NCBI RefSeq assembly: GCF_003032475.1
Contig: NZ_CP028369.1
Coordinates: 5,456,001-5,520,000 of the forward strand
Reading direction: 5' to 3'
Length of the DNA stretch: 64,000 bases
Source: Streptomyces sp. P3
GTDB lineage: Bacteria > Actinomycetota > Actinomycetes > Streptomycetales > Streptomycetaceae
Part shown: positions 49,238 through 58,940 of the stretch, piece by piece
How the letters are laid out: each line of letters starts with the position of its first letter
Position numbering within the stretch: the stretch's first letter is position 1
Notes under the pieces: generated by a model
Told to the model about the DNA's origin: nothing
The model's input: only the letters and a program-made list of their open reading frames with translations
Database searches by the model: none
Made by a program: the position numbers and the translations under genes

Positions 49238-49300
49238 GGGGTCGCTCCGTCGTGAGAGGGGCCGGGACTGGGGCTTGGGGGAGGGACGGGGGCCGTCGCC

Positions 49301-50524
49301 TCAGGCGTGGTGCACACGCAGGGGCAGGTGCCGGGCGCCGAAGACGTTGGTCCCGTGCCAGCTGAGCCGCACCGCGGGATCGACGCCGATGCGGGCGTAT
49401 CGGTCCAGCAGGGCGTCGAGGGCGATCCGGCCCTCGAGCCGGGCCAGCGGCGCCCCGATGCAGTAGTGGATGCCGTGTCCGAAGGCGGCCTGCCGGGCGT
49501 TGGAACGGTCCGGGCGGAACGCGTCAGCGTCCTCGAAGACCCGTTCGTCGCGGTTGGCGGACAGCAGCCACAGATGAACCAGGGTGTCGGGTCCGACGTC
49601 CGTCCCGGCGACGGTGGCCGCGGTCGTGGTGACCCGCTCGATCCGGGTGAACGGCGGGCGCAGCCGCAGCGTCTCCTCGATCACCGCCGGTATCAGCGAA
49701 CGGTCCGCACGCACCCGTTCCAGCAGCTCCGGATCGCGGTCCAGGCACAGCAGCGCGTTGCCGACGAGCACCGACGTGGTGATGTGCCCGGCGAGCAGCA
49801 GCAGCGTCGCGAAACTCGCGATGTCCTCGTCCTCCAGCCGCTCGCCGTCGAGTTCGGCCCCGACCAGGGTGCTCAGCAGATCGCCGCTCGGCTCCTTGCG
49901 CCGGGCCTCGATGAAGCCCTGGAGATAGGCGGAGATGGTGACCGCGGTCTCCTCCATCCGGCGCACGCTCTCGGGATCGTCCGGATCGGTGGACAGCAGT
50001 TGGTCCGCCCAGCTCTGGAACCTGTCGCGGTCCTCGGTCGGGACACCCAGCATGCGCGCGATGACCGTCACCGGCAGCGGGTTGGCCAGGACGTCCACGA
50101 GATCGAAGGCGTTCTCAGGTGCGGCGTCCAGCAGTTGCCCGGTGAGTTCGGTGATCCACGGCTCGAGGCCGGTGATCAGGCCCGGGGTGAACGCCCGGCT
50201 GACGAGGCGGCGCATCTTGCCGTGCAGCGGCGGGTCCAGGAGCAGCAGCGTGCCGCGCGGGGCCTGCTTCTCACCGCCCGACAGCCGGCCCACCGTGTCC
50301 GAGGAGAACGTCGCCGTGTCGGCGAGAATCCGCTGCACGTCCGCGTGGCGGAACACGTGCACATGACCGCTGCCGTCCCGCCACACCGGCTGCTCCTCGC
50401 GCATCCGCGCCGCCCAGGCCAGCAACGTGACGCCGCCGTCGGGCTCGACGGACGGCGGGCGTTCGAGCCGGAACCCGACCCCGGGTGTCGAATCGAGCGC
50501 GTCCGAGGTGCCTTGCTGCGCCAC
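49301..50524 (-). CDS. Cytochrome P450 2
   Basis: 407 aa. Heme motif AFGHGIHYCIG, ExxR in EETLRLR, I-helix AGHITTS (the usual acidic-Thr pair is Ile-Thr-Thr). It is typical of macrolide-cluster CYP107-type hydroxylases. First gene of the P450-P450-BAHD operon; its upstream region, shared with the divergent ferredoxin gene, carries two PimM-like sites. Confidence 0.93.
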   Translation of the reverse strand: MAQQGTSDALDSTPGVGFRLERPPSVEPDGGVTLLAWAARMREEQPVWRDGSGHVHVFRHADVQRILADTATFSSDTVGRLSGGEKQAPRGTLLLLDPPLHGKMRRLVSRAFTPGLITGLEPWITELTGQLLDAAPENAFDLVDVLANPLPVTVIARMLGVPTEDRDRFQSWADQLLSTDPDDPESVRRMEETAVTISAYLQGFIEARRKEPSGDLLSTLVGAELDGERLEDEDIASFATLLLLAGHITTSVLVGNALLCLDRDPELLERVRADRSLIPAVIEETLRLRPPFTRIERVTTTAATVAGTDVGPDTLVHLWLLSANRDERVFEDADAFRPDRSNARQAAFGHGIHYCIGAPLARLEGRIALDALLDRYARIGVDPAVRLSWHGTNVFGARHLPLRVHHA

Positions 50525-50651
50525 CCGGATTCCCCTTTCGCAGATGTCGTACGACGGTCGCGCGGGCCTCGTACGCCCGTCGGCGCGCTGCCCGATCGCC
50601 CGGCCACTCCAGCACGGCGGTGACGGACCGGGCCAGAGCGAGCCGCGCAGT

Positions 50652-50667
50652 CTAGGGATTCACCGCG
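50652..50667 (+). promoter_or_regulatory. PimM-like operator upstream of P450 gene 2
   Basis: CTAGGGATTCACCGCG matches 13 of 16 positions of CTVGGGAWWTCCCBAG. It lies about 130 nt before the P450 start on the opposite strand. Confidence 0.5.
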
Positions 50668-50726
50668 TACCGGTCTTCACGGCCGCGTGCCTCCTGGCTC
50701 CCGCGTCCTCCGCCACGGCCGAATCT

Positions 50727-50742
50727 CTGGAGGAAACCCCAG
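50727..50742 (+). promoter_or_regulatory. PimM-like operator upstream of the ferredoxin gene
   Basis: CTGGAGGAAACCCCAG matches 13 of 16 positions of CTVGGGAWWTCCCBAG, 95-110 nt before the ferredoxin start. Confidence 0.5.
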
Positions 50743-50836
50743 ACAGCGGTCCGTGCCCGGTCGATCCCCCGCACCACGCCGCAAGATGGGCTCGCCCAGG
50801 CAACCCATCGGATCGGCGAGCGCGCAGGAGGCCCGC

Positions 50837-51046
50837 ATGGACATCGCGATCGATCACGACAAGTGCATCGGCGCCGGACAGTGCGCGTTCATCGCTCCCG
50901 AGGTCTTCGACCAGGACGACGACGGATCGGCCCTGCTGCTGGTCGACCGACCTGCGGCCGGACAGGTCTCCGCCGTGCGGGAGGCCGCCGAGTCCTGCCC
51001 GATGAGCGCCATCTCAGTGGCGGAGGACGGGGAGCGAACGGCCTGA
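50837..51046 (+). CDS. Small 3Fe-4S type ferredoxin
   Basis: 69 aa, with CIGAGQCAFIAP and SCPMSAI cluster ligands. ATG with a GCAGGAGG ribosome-binding site upstream. It is divergent from the P450 operon and is the natural electron donor for the two P450s. The glycosyltransferase gene follows after 46 nt. Confidence 0.93.
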   Translation: MDIAIDHDKCIGAGQCAFIAPEVFDQDDDGSALLLVDRPAAGQVSAVREAAESCPMSAISVAEDGERTA

Positions 51047-51092
51047 GCGCCGCCCCGGGCCACCCGCACGGAACCGATGAGGAGAGGAACCC

Positions 51093-52340
51093 ATGCGCGT
51101 CCTGTTCGCCGGCCTGCCGGAGAAGTCGCACGTCTTCACGATGGTGCCGCTGGCCTGGGCCCTGACGGCCGCTGGGCACGAGGTGCTGATGGCCAACGCG
51201 CCGTCACTGAACGAGACGGTCACCGGCACCGGGCTGGTGGCCGCACCGATCGGCACGGACCACCACCTCCACCACGACATGGCCATGGCCCGTGAGTCAC
51301 AGGACGCGGACGTGGCGAACTGGAGCCGCCTCGGATACGGCGACGTCGACCACGCGAGCCTGGTCGAGCGGTACGCCGTCAGCGTCCCGTACGGGTTCGC
51401 CCGCTACAACGATCCGATCCTCGACGACCTCGTCGCACTCGCGCGGGACTGGCGGCCCGATCTCGTGGTGCACGACCCGATCGCCTACGCGGGCGGCATC
51501 GCCGCGCGGGCCTGCGGCGCCGCACACGCGCGCCTGCTGTGGTCCGCGGACGTCTACGGCCAGGCCCGCGCCACGTTCGTCGAGCTGGCCCGGGACGTGC
51601 CCGAGGACCGGCGTGCCGACCCGCTGGCCGACTGGATCGACGAACGCGGACGCGCCTACGGGGTGCGGTGCGACGAAGAACTGCTCAACGGGCACTTCAC
51701 CCTCGACACCCTGCCGCCGAGCCTGCGCCCGCCGAGCGAACTGCACCAGGTCTCGATGCGGTACGTCCCCCACAACGGCCCCGCGGTGCAGTGGGAATGG
51801 CTGCGCGAGAAGCCCAAAAGGCCCCGCGTCTGCGTCACTCTGGGCCGCACCAACACCGAGGCCTACGGCGGGGACTACGTCGACGTCGCGAACCTGCTGC
51901 GCGCCCTGTCACGGCTGGATGCCGAGATCGTCGCGGCCCTCATGCCCGAACAGGCCGAGGAACTCGACGACCTGCCCACAAACGTCCTGGCCGTCAGCGA
52001 AGTGGCGCTCAGCACGCTGCTGCCGACGTGTTCCGCCGTGGTCCACCACGGAGGCTGGGGCTCGTTCTCCACCGCTCTCGTCAACGCGGTGCCGCAGCTC
52101 GCGATGTCCACCCTCGTCGCCGACCAGGAACTGCGCGGCCGGTCCCTGGAGGACGCCGGCGCCGGATTCTTCCTGCATCACACCGATGCCGACCCCGACC
52201 GGGTCACGGACCTCACCGGACGGCTCCTGGAGGACCCCTCCCACGCCGCCGCCGCCCGCAGGCTGCGCGACGAGTCCGCAGCCATGCCCACCCCGCACGC
52301 CATCGTCCCGGAACTCGAACGTCTCGCCGCGGCCCGCTGA
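51093..52340 (+). CDS. Macrolide-type glycosyltransferase 1
   Basis: 415 aa GT1-family enzyme of the EryCIII/DesVII group (MRVLFAGLPEKSHVFTMVPLAWAL; donor-binding VHHGGWGSFSTAL). It transfers an NDP-activated deoxysugar to the aglycone or to another sugar. The start has GAGGAGAGG. Many members of this group need a P450-like helper protein such as DesVIII; none is seen, since both nearby P450s have heme cysteines. Sugar genes follow downstream. Confidence 0.9.
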   Translation: MRVLFAGLPEKSHVFTMVPLAWALTAAGHEVLMANAPSLNETVTGTGLVAAPIGTDHHLHHDMAMARESQDADVANWSRLGYGDVDHASLVERYAVSVPYGFARYNDPILDDLVALARDWRPDLVVHDPIAYAGGIAARACGAAHARLLWSADVYGQARATFVELARDVPEDRRADPLADWIDERGRAYGVRCDEELLNGHFTLDTLPPSLRPPSELHQVSMRYVPHNGPAVQWEWLREKPKRPRVCVTLGRTNTEAYGGDYVDVANLLRALSRLDAEIVAALMPEQAEELDDLPTNVLAVSEVALSTLLPTCSAVVHHGGWGSFSTALVNAVPQLAMSTLVADQELRGRSLEDAGAGFFLHHTDADPDRVTDLTGRLLEDPSHAAAARRLRDESAAMPTPHAIVPELERLAAAR

Positions 52341-52421
52341 CAGGTCCGCGAGCCCGCACGCACACCCACGAGGAAGGAGGACGGCGCAGGCCGGGCACTC
52401 CCGGTGACGCGCCGCACCCAG

Positions 52422-53426
52422 ATGAGTCAGACGCGCATCCTGGTGACCGGCGGTGCCGGCTTCATCGGTTCCCACTACGTCCGGACCCTGCTCGGCCCCC
52501 TCGGCCCCGACGACGTCACCGTCACCGTCCTCGACGCCTTCACCTACGCGGCCAACCTGGCCAACCTCGACCCGGTGGCGGACTCCGACCGCTACCGGCT
52601 CGTCGTCGGCGACATCTGCGACGACGGCCTGGCGGACCGGCTGATGGCCGAGCACGACCAGGTGGTGCACTTCGCCGCCGAGTCCCACGTCGACCGTTCC
52701 CTGGCCAGCGCCACCGAGTTCGTGCGCTCCAACGTCCTGGGTACCCAGACCCTGCTGGACGCCGCCCTGCGGCACGGCGTCGGCCGGTTCGTGCACATCT
52801 CCACCGACGAGGTCTACGGCTCCATCGCCGAGGGCTCCTGCTCCGAGGAGCAGCCGCTGCACCCCAACTCGCCGTACGCCGCCTCCAAGGCGTCCAGTGA
52901 CCTGATCGCCCTCGCCTACCACCGTTCCCACGGCCTGGACGTCCGGGTCACCCGGTGCTCGAACAACTACGGACACCATCAGTTCCCCGAGAAGATCATC
53001 CCCCTGTTCGTCACCCGCCTGCTCGCGGGAAAGACGGTCCCGCTCTACGGCGACGGCCTGAACGTGCGCGACTGGCTGCACGTCGACGACCACATCCGCG
53101 CCGTCGAGCTGGTCCGCACCCGAGGCCGTGCCGGCGAGGTCTACAACATCGGCGGCGGCACCGAACTCGACAACCGCGGTCTGACCGGACTCCTCCTCGA
53201 AGCCTGCGGCGCCGACTGGGACAGCGTGGAGTACGTCACCGACCGCAAGGGCCACGACCGCCGCTACTCCGTGGACTGGCGCAAGGCCCATGTCGAGCTC
53301 GGCTACAAGCCTCGGACGGACTTCGCCGAGGGCCTCGCGGAAACCGTCGCCTGGTACCGGGACAACCCCGGGGTATGGGGCCGGGCCGTCCGCCCCGACC
53401 CGACGACGGGAGCCGCGGCGTGCTGA
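52422..53426 (+). CDS. rmlB: dTDP-glucose 4,6-dehydratase
   Basis: 334 aa short-chain dehydrogenase with GGAGFIGS NAD-binding motif, the STDEVYG active-site stretch and YAASK catalytic pair. It makes dTDP-4-keto-6-deoxyglucose, the entry to all 6-deoxyhexoses. A GTG at 52404 would add six residues; neither start has a close ribosome-binding site. The end overlaps the SARP gene. No glucose-1-phosphate thymidylyltransferase gene is in the window. Confidence 0.93.
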   Translation: MSQTRILVTGGAGFIGSHYVRTLLGPLGPDDVTVTVLDAFTYAANLANLDPVADSDRYRLVVGDICDDGLADRLMAEHDQVVHFAAESHVDRSLASATEFVRSNVLGTQTLLDAALRHGVGRFVHISTDEVYGSIAEGSCSEEQPLHPNSPYAASKASSDLIALAYHRSHGLDVRVTRCSNNYGHHQFPEKIIPLFVTRLLAGKTVPLYGDGLNVRDWLHVDDHIRAVELVRTRGRAGEVYNIGGGTELDNRGLTGLLLEACGADWDSVEYVTDRKGHDRRYSVDWRKAHVELGYKPRTDFAEGLAETVAWYRDNPGVWGRAVRPDPTTGAAAC

Positions 53427-54211
53427 CCTGGCGCACTCTGGGTCCGCTGCGGGTCTCGGCCGACGGCCGGGACGTCACCCCGACGGCGCCGAAGGTCCGC
53501 CAGGTGCTGGCCCTGTTGCTCGCCCGGCACGACACGGTCGTCCCGCTGGCCGCGCTGACATCGGAACTGTGGGCGGGGCGCCCGCCGCGCAGCGCCACCG
53601 CCACCGTGCAGACGTACGCGTACCAGTTGCGCAAGGCGCTGCACGGCGACGAGGACCCCGGGCCGGTCGAGAGCGGCCCGCTCGTCACCCACGCCCACGG
53701 ATACCTGCTGCGGGTCCGACCCGGCGCATGCGACGCGGAGGCGTTCGCACAGCTCACCGGCCGGGCCCGGACGGCACTCGCCGACGGCGACCCGGCCGGC
53801 GCCGTCGTGCTGCTCGACCAGGCCCTGCTGCTGTGGGACGGACCGCCGTTCGCGGACGTCGCGCCCGGACCGGCACTGCACGGGCACGTCCTGCGGCTGA
53901 ACGAACTCCACCTTCAGGCCGAGGAACTGCGCATCACCGCCGGCCTGCACCTGGGCCGACACCGCGACCTCGTCGGCGAGTTGAAGGAACTCGCCTGCGC
54001 GCACCCGCTGCACGAGTGGTTCCAGGGCTCGCTCATCATCGCCCTGGAACGGTGCGGCAGGCGGAGCGAGGCGCTCGACGTCTACCGGCGGCTGAGCACG
54101 CACCTGCGGGACGAGCTGGGACTGGATCCCTCACCGGGCCTGCAGCGTCTGCGCCAGCATGTGCTGACCGATCGGGTCAGCACGGCCGATCTGGACCTGC
54201 TGCCCGGCTGA
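53420..54211 (+). CDS. SARP-family transcriptional activator
   Basis: 263 aa; GTG start overlapping rmlB by 7 nt, so translation is coupled. An OmpR-like winged helix (residues 1-90) is followed by a bacterial transcriptional activation domain (about 95-245, EAFAQLTGRAR, LLWDGPPFADV, LGLDPSPGLQRL). This is the DnrI/ActII-4 architecture. It is the fourth regulator in the window, and its coupling to a sugar gene is unusual. Confidence 0.92.
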   Translation: MLTWRTLGPLRVSADGRDVTPTAPKVRQVLALLLARHDTVVPLAALTSELWAGRPPRSATATVQTYAYQLRKALHGDEDPGPVESGPLVTHAHGYLLRVRPGACDAEAFAQLTGRARTALADGDPAGAVVLLDQALLLWDGPPFADVAPGPALHGHVLRLNELHLQAEELRITAGLHLGRHRDLVGELKELACAHPLHEWFQGSLIIALERCGRRSEALDVYRRLSTHLRDELGLDPSPGLQRLRQHVLTDRVSTADLDLLPG

Positions 54212-54222
54212 CGCCGGCGCCG

Positions 54223-54245
54223 GGTCGGCTCCTCAACGGCCGACC
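54223..54245. terminator. Hairpin between convergent SARP and ketoreductase genes
   Basis: GGTCGGC (54223-54229) and GCCGACC (54239-54245), loop of 9 nt, overlapping the ketoreductase stop in a 21-bp gap. Confidence 0.45.
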
Positions 54246-55234
54246 GACCCGTCCTGCTGCCCCGCCGCGGCACGCCACAGGTCCTGCACCATGTCGTGGG
54301 GCGTGCGTCGCGGCCGCCACCCGAGGACAGCGCGCGCGGCCGACACGTCCACGGCCATCCAGTCGGCGTCCTTGAGCGATCGCGACTGCGTCACGGGACG
54401 CTCCACGAGCCGGGCCCGGCGGCCGCTGATGGAGATCAGCAGGTCCACCATGTCCCGGACGGGCTGCGAGACGCCGCTCGCGACGTTCACCACGCGCCCG
54501 GTGGCGCCGGGGGAGCGCAGCGCGGCGACGACGGCCCGGGACACGTCCTGCGCGTCGACGAAGTCACGGCTGCTGCGCAGCGGCGACACCCGCACCTCGG
54601 CCGTACGTCCCTCGGCTGTTCCCTCGAGCAGTTGCGTGGCCACCTGCCCGAGCAGACTCCCGCGCGGAGTGCCGGCGCCGATGACGTTCGACAGCCGCAG
54701 CACCACCGCGTCCGCCGCGCCGGTCCCGACGGCCCGCAGCACCGCACGCGTGCCGTGCAGCTTCGACCGTCCGTAGCCGGTGACCGGTTCCTCCGGGGAG
54801 GACTCCGTGAGCCACACCCCCCGGGGCTGCGGGCTGTACTCGTGCACCGAGCCCAGCTGTACCAGCCGCGGCCTGGGGCCGGCGGCCGCCAGCGCCGCGA
54901 GGAGCCGCTCCACCAGCAACTCGTTGCTGTGGCGCATCCGGTCGGCGGTGGGCGACCACACCTCTCCGGCGGCGTTCACCACGGCGACGGGGTGCGCCTC
55001 GTCGATCAGCTCGACCAGCGCCCGGGGCTCGGCACCGGCCAGATCCATGGGGTGGAAGCGCCAGGACGCCGGGGTCTTGCGGGGGTGGCGGGCGACGGCG
55101 ATAACCTCGTAACCGGCCCGCTCCAGGGCGATCCCCACATGACGGCCGACGAATCCCGTCGCGCCGAGCACCAGCACGCGGCCCGAGCTCCCGTCCGCAC
55201 CGTCCGGCCGCCCCAGCGCACCGACCTCCGGCAT
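54233..55234 (-). CDS. NDP-hexose 4-ketoreductase (extended SDR)
   Basis: 333 aa; ATG at 55234 preferred for its GGGAGGAGA site. VLGATGFVGRHV binds NAD(P), YGRSK is the catalytic pair. It resembles 4-ketoreductases of deoxysugar pathways (UrdZ3, TylCIV type), which reduce the 4-keto group last and set the C4 configuration. It diverges from the epimerase gene and would act after the 3-dehydratase. A NAD-dependent epimerase role is the alternative. Confidence 0.82.
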   Translation of the reverse strand: MPEVGALGRPDGADGSSGRVLVLGATGFVGRHVGIALERAGYEVIAVARHPRKTPASWRFHPMDLAGAEPRALVELIDEAHPVAVVNAAGEVWSPTADRMRHSNELLVERLLAALAAAGPRPRLVQLGSVHEYSPQPRGVWLTESSPEEPVTGYGRSKLHGTRAVLRAVGTGAADAVVLRLSNVIGAGTPRGSLLGQVATQLLEGTAEGRTAEVRVSPLRSSRDFVDAQDVSRAVVAALRSPGATGRVVNVASGVSQPVRDMVDLLISISGRRARLVERPVTQSRSLKDADWMAVDVSAARAVLGWRPRRTPHDMVQDLWRAAAGQQDGSVGR

Positions 55235-55420
55235 TGCCGTCTCTCCTCCCGGTGCCGCGCGCTGCACGCCGGTCACCGTCGCTGCCCCGCCAGGTCGCGG
55301 GTCTGACGACACCACTCAAGCAGCCGACGATCGAGGATCACTCCAGGCCGCGTCGACCTGAGCCGTTCCTCGCCGATTCTCGATCGGCCCTCGATCCCCG
55401 CACCCTACGGTGTAGTCACC

Positions 55421-56029
55421 ATGAAGGTTCGAGAGATGGCCGTGCCGGACGCCTACCACATCACGCCGCATCAGTTCCGTGACGAACGCGGCAGTTTCTA
55501 CGAGTCGTTCCGGTGCGACCGGCTGGCCGACGAGATCGGCCGTCCGGTGCCCGTGGCTCAGGTGAACTACTCCGTCTCGCGCCGCAGCACCCTGCGCGGG
55601 CTGCACGGCACACTGCTGTCGTCCGGGCAGGCCAAAGTGGTGTGCGTGGTGCGCGGCGCCGTCCTCGACATCGTCGTGGATCTGAGGGTCGGCTCCCCCA
55701 CGTGGGGGGTGCACGAGGCGAACTGGCTGTCCGCGGAGTCGGGCGAGACGCTGTTCGTCGCCGAGGGGCTGATGCACGGGTTCCTCGCGCTCACCGACGA
55801 CACCTGTGTGTCGTATCTGTGTTCCACCGAGTTCGTGCCCGGAACGCAGGTGGACGTCGACCCTCTCGACCCTGATCTCGCCCTGCCCTGGAGCCTGTCG
55901 GAGACCCCGTTGATGTCGGTGAAGGACTCGGCGGCGATCTCCGTGGCCGAGGCCCGGGACACCGGGCTCCTGGCCCCCTACGAGGACTGCCTGACGTACT
56001 ACGAGGCGCTCCGGGCGGATGCCCGCTGA
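55421..56029 (+). CDS. dTDP-4-keto-6-deoxyhexose 3,5-epimerase (RmlC family)
   Basis: 202 aa cupin. FRDERGSFYESF and TLRGLHGT with the catalytic His are typical; GLMHGFLALTD forms the C-terminal barrel strand. It converts the D-sugar intermediate to the L-series or acts as a 5-epimerase only. No ribosome-binding site precedes the ATG, and a TACGGT -10-like hexamer lies 9 nt before it, so the mRNA may be leaderless. GT2 follows after 50 nt. Confidence 0.9.
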   Translation: MKVREMAVPDAYHITPHQFRDERGSFYESFRCDRLADEIGRPVPVAQVNYSVSRRSTLRGLHGTLLSSGQAKVVCVVRGAVLDIVVDLRVGSPTWGVHEANWLSAESGETLFVAEGLMHGFLALTDDTCVSYLCSTEFVPGTQVDVDPLDPDLALPWSLSETPLMSVKDSAAISVAEARDTGLLAPYEDCLTYYEALRADAR

Positions 56030-56079
56030 ACCACCTCCTCGGCCCTTCCCGGGCCGTCAGACACCCTTCCGGAGAGCCG

Positions 56080-57303
56080 ATGACGCCCGGCGCCCCCACG
56101 CCCGCCCGCCACTACGCCCTGCTGCTGTTCGCCGACTTCGGCCACATCGCCCCCACGCTGGGAGTGGCCCGTGAACTCCTCGCCCGCGGCCACCGCGTCA
56201 CCTACGTCGTGGACGAGCGGTTCGGACCGCTCGTGGAGGACTGCGGCGCCCGCGCCGTCACCTACGTCTCCGCGCGCGGCGACTTCTACCGCGCCGCCGA
56301 CCCCAGCCCGGACCGGCTCGCCCGTGACGGCTACGACCTCCTCGTCGACACCGTGCGCACCGTCTTCCCCGCCGCACTGGAGGCCCTGGCAGCCGATCCG
56401 CCCGACGTGGTGCTCTACGACTTCGAGACGGTCGCCGCCGGCCGTGTGGCCGCGCGTGTCCTGGACGCGGTGCCGGTCCAGGTCTGCCCCAGTCACGCCG
56501 CCAACGAGACCTTCTCCCTGCGCGCCCAGATGTGGGACCCCGGGCATCCGCTGATGGCCGAGGGGGCCAGTGTGCTCATCGGCTTCATGGGCGAACACGG
56601 CATCGGACTGGACGAGATGGGCCGGTACGGCACCGAGTGGGACACCCACAACCTGGTCTTCCTGCCGCGCGCCTTCCAGATCGAGGGGGACGGCTTCGAC
56701 GACCGGTTCGCTTTCGTGGGCCCCGTCTTCACCGAGCCCGAACCAGGCCTCTGGTCGCCGCCGGACGAGGGGCGCCGCGTCGCCCTGGTGTCACTGGGTA
56801 CGGAGTCGGGGGACCGGGGCGACTTCTTCCGCCTGTGCGCCGAGGCTTTCTCGCCGACCGAGTGGCATGTCGTCATGACGCTGGGCCGCGACAGCGACCC
56901 CGGGCTCCTCGGGTCGCTGCCGGCGCACGTCGAGGCGCACCCCTGGCTGCCGCACCCCGCAGTGCTGCCGCACGCCGACGTGTTCGTGTGCCACGCGGGC
57001 ATGGGCAGCATCATGGAGTCCCTGTTCTACGGCACGCCCGTGGTGGCGCTTCCCCGCGCGCACGAACTGGCGCTGAGCGCAGAGCGGCTGCAGGAGCGGG
57101 GGGTCGGACGAGCCCTGGCCCGGACCGGTCTGACCGCGGGGCGTCTCGCCGGCACGGTGGGGGAGTTGCTCGCCGATCCCGGCGGACCCGCGGCCCTCGC
57201 CTCGATGCAGGAGGCAGTCCGCACGGCAGGGGGCGCCGCCCGCGCCGCCGACCTGCTGCAGACGTGGGCGGCGCGGGTGCCGGCGACGCCCACGCGCGGC
57301 TGA
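56080..57303 (+). CDS. Macrolide-type glycosyltransferase 2
   Basis: 407 aa GT1 enzyme of the MGT/OleD-like group. N-terminal FADFGHIAPTLGVARELLA with the catalytic His; C-terminal LPHADVFVCHAGMGS and GTPVVALP bind the NDP-sugar. The start has CCGGAGAG. Together with GT1 it implies at least two sugar transfers. It could also be an inactivating self-resistance glycosyltransferase, though no matching secreted glycosidase is in the window. Confidence 0.9.
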   Translation: MTPGAPTPARHYALLLFADFGHIAPTLGVARELLARGHRVTYVVDERFGPLVEDCGARAVTYVSARGDFYRAADPSPDRLARDGYDLLVDTVRTVFPAALEALAADPPDVVLYDFETVAAGRVAARVLDAVPVQVCPSHAANETFSLRAQMWDPGHPLMAEGASVLIGFMGEHGIGLDEMGRYGTEWDTHNLVFLPRAFQIEGDGFDDRFAFVGPVFTEPEPGLWSPPDEGRRVALVSLGTESGDRGDFFRLCAEAFSPTEWHVVMTLGRDSDPGLLGSLPAHVEAHPWLPHPAVLPHADVFVCHAGMGSIMESLFYGTPVVALPRAHELALSAERLQERGVGRALARTGLTAGRLAGTVGELLADPGGPAALASMQEAVRTAGGAARAADLLQTWAARVPATPTRG

Positions 57304-57324
57304 GCGGTCCGTCGGCACACGAAA

Positions 57325-57367
57325 CGGGGTGGGTCCCGGCGACCTCGGGCGGCCGGGACCCACCCCG
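57325..57367. terminator. 16-bp perfect bidirectional terminator
   Basis: Arms 57325-57340 and 57352-57367 are exact complements with an 11-nt loop, filling the 80-bp convergent gap between GT2 and the 3-dehydratase gene. Confidence 0.8.
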
Positions 57368-57383
57368 TGGACGTGTCGCGGGG

Positions 57384-58685
<1,302 letters not shown>

Positions 58686-58772
58686 GGCTGATGGCCTCCT
58701 GTATGTGCCGGTGGGGACGAGACGTACTCGCCGGCTCGCAGTCGAAGCGAGTCCCCACGCCCGTATCGTTCG

Positions 58773-58788
58773 ATCGGGGGAACCCCAG
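58773..58788 (+). promoter_or_regulatory. PimM-like operator upstream of the 3-dehydratase gene
   Basis: ATCGGGGGAACCCCAG matches 12 of 16 consensus positions, 88-103 nt before the 3-dehydratase start. Confidence 0.4.
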
Positions 58789-58832
58789 ACCAGCACGCGC
58801 GCCCACTCGCGGGCCAGCCACGCCGGACGATT

Positions 58833-58848
58833 CTAGGGATCCACCAAG
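58833..58848 (+). promoter_or_regulatory. PimM-like operator, BAHD gene 2 distal
   Basis: CTAGGGATCCACCAAG matches 12 of 16 positions. It lies 26 nt from a second site, in the 255-bp divergent gap. Confidence 0.45.
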
Positions 58849-58858
58849 AGCATGGGGT

Positions 58859-58874
58859 CTAGGGATTTCATCGT
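58859..58874 (+). promoter_or_regulatory. PimM-like operator, BAHD gene 2 proximal
   Basis: CTAGGGATTTCATCGT matches 12 of 16 positions, with the first eleven all correct, 67-82 nt before the BAHD gene start. Confidence 0.5.
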
Positions 58875-58940
58875 CAGGAACCCGGCACTCTGAAGTGCCA
58901 AGCCCGCGTGGGCCTTTCGCCCCTGTCTGGAGACGCACCC

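Larger units (their letters stand above)
50525..50836. other. Divergent P450/ferredoxin promoter region
   Basis: 312 bp without a gene, between the leftward P450 operon and the rightward ferredoxin-glycosyltransferase operon. It contains two PimM-like sites at 50652 and 50727. Confidence 0.7.
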
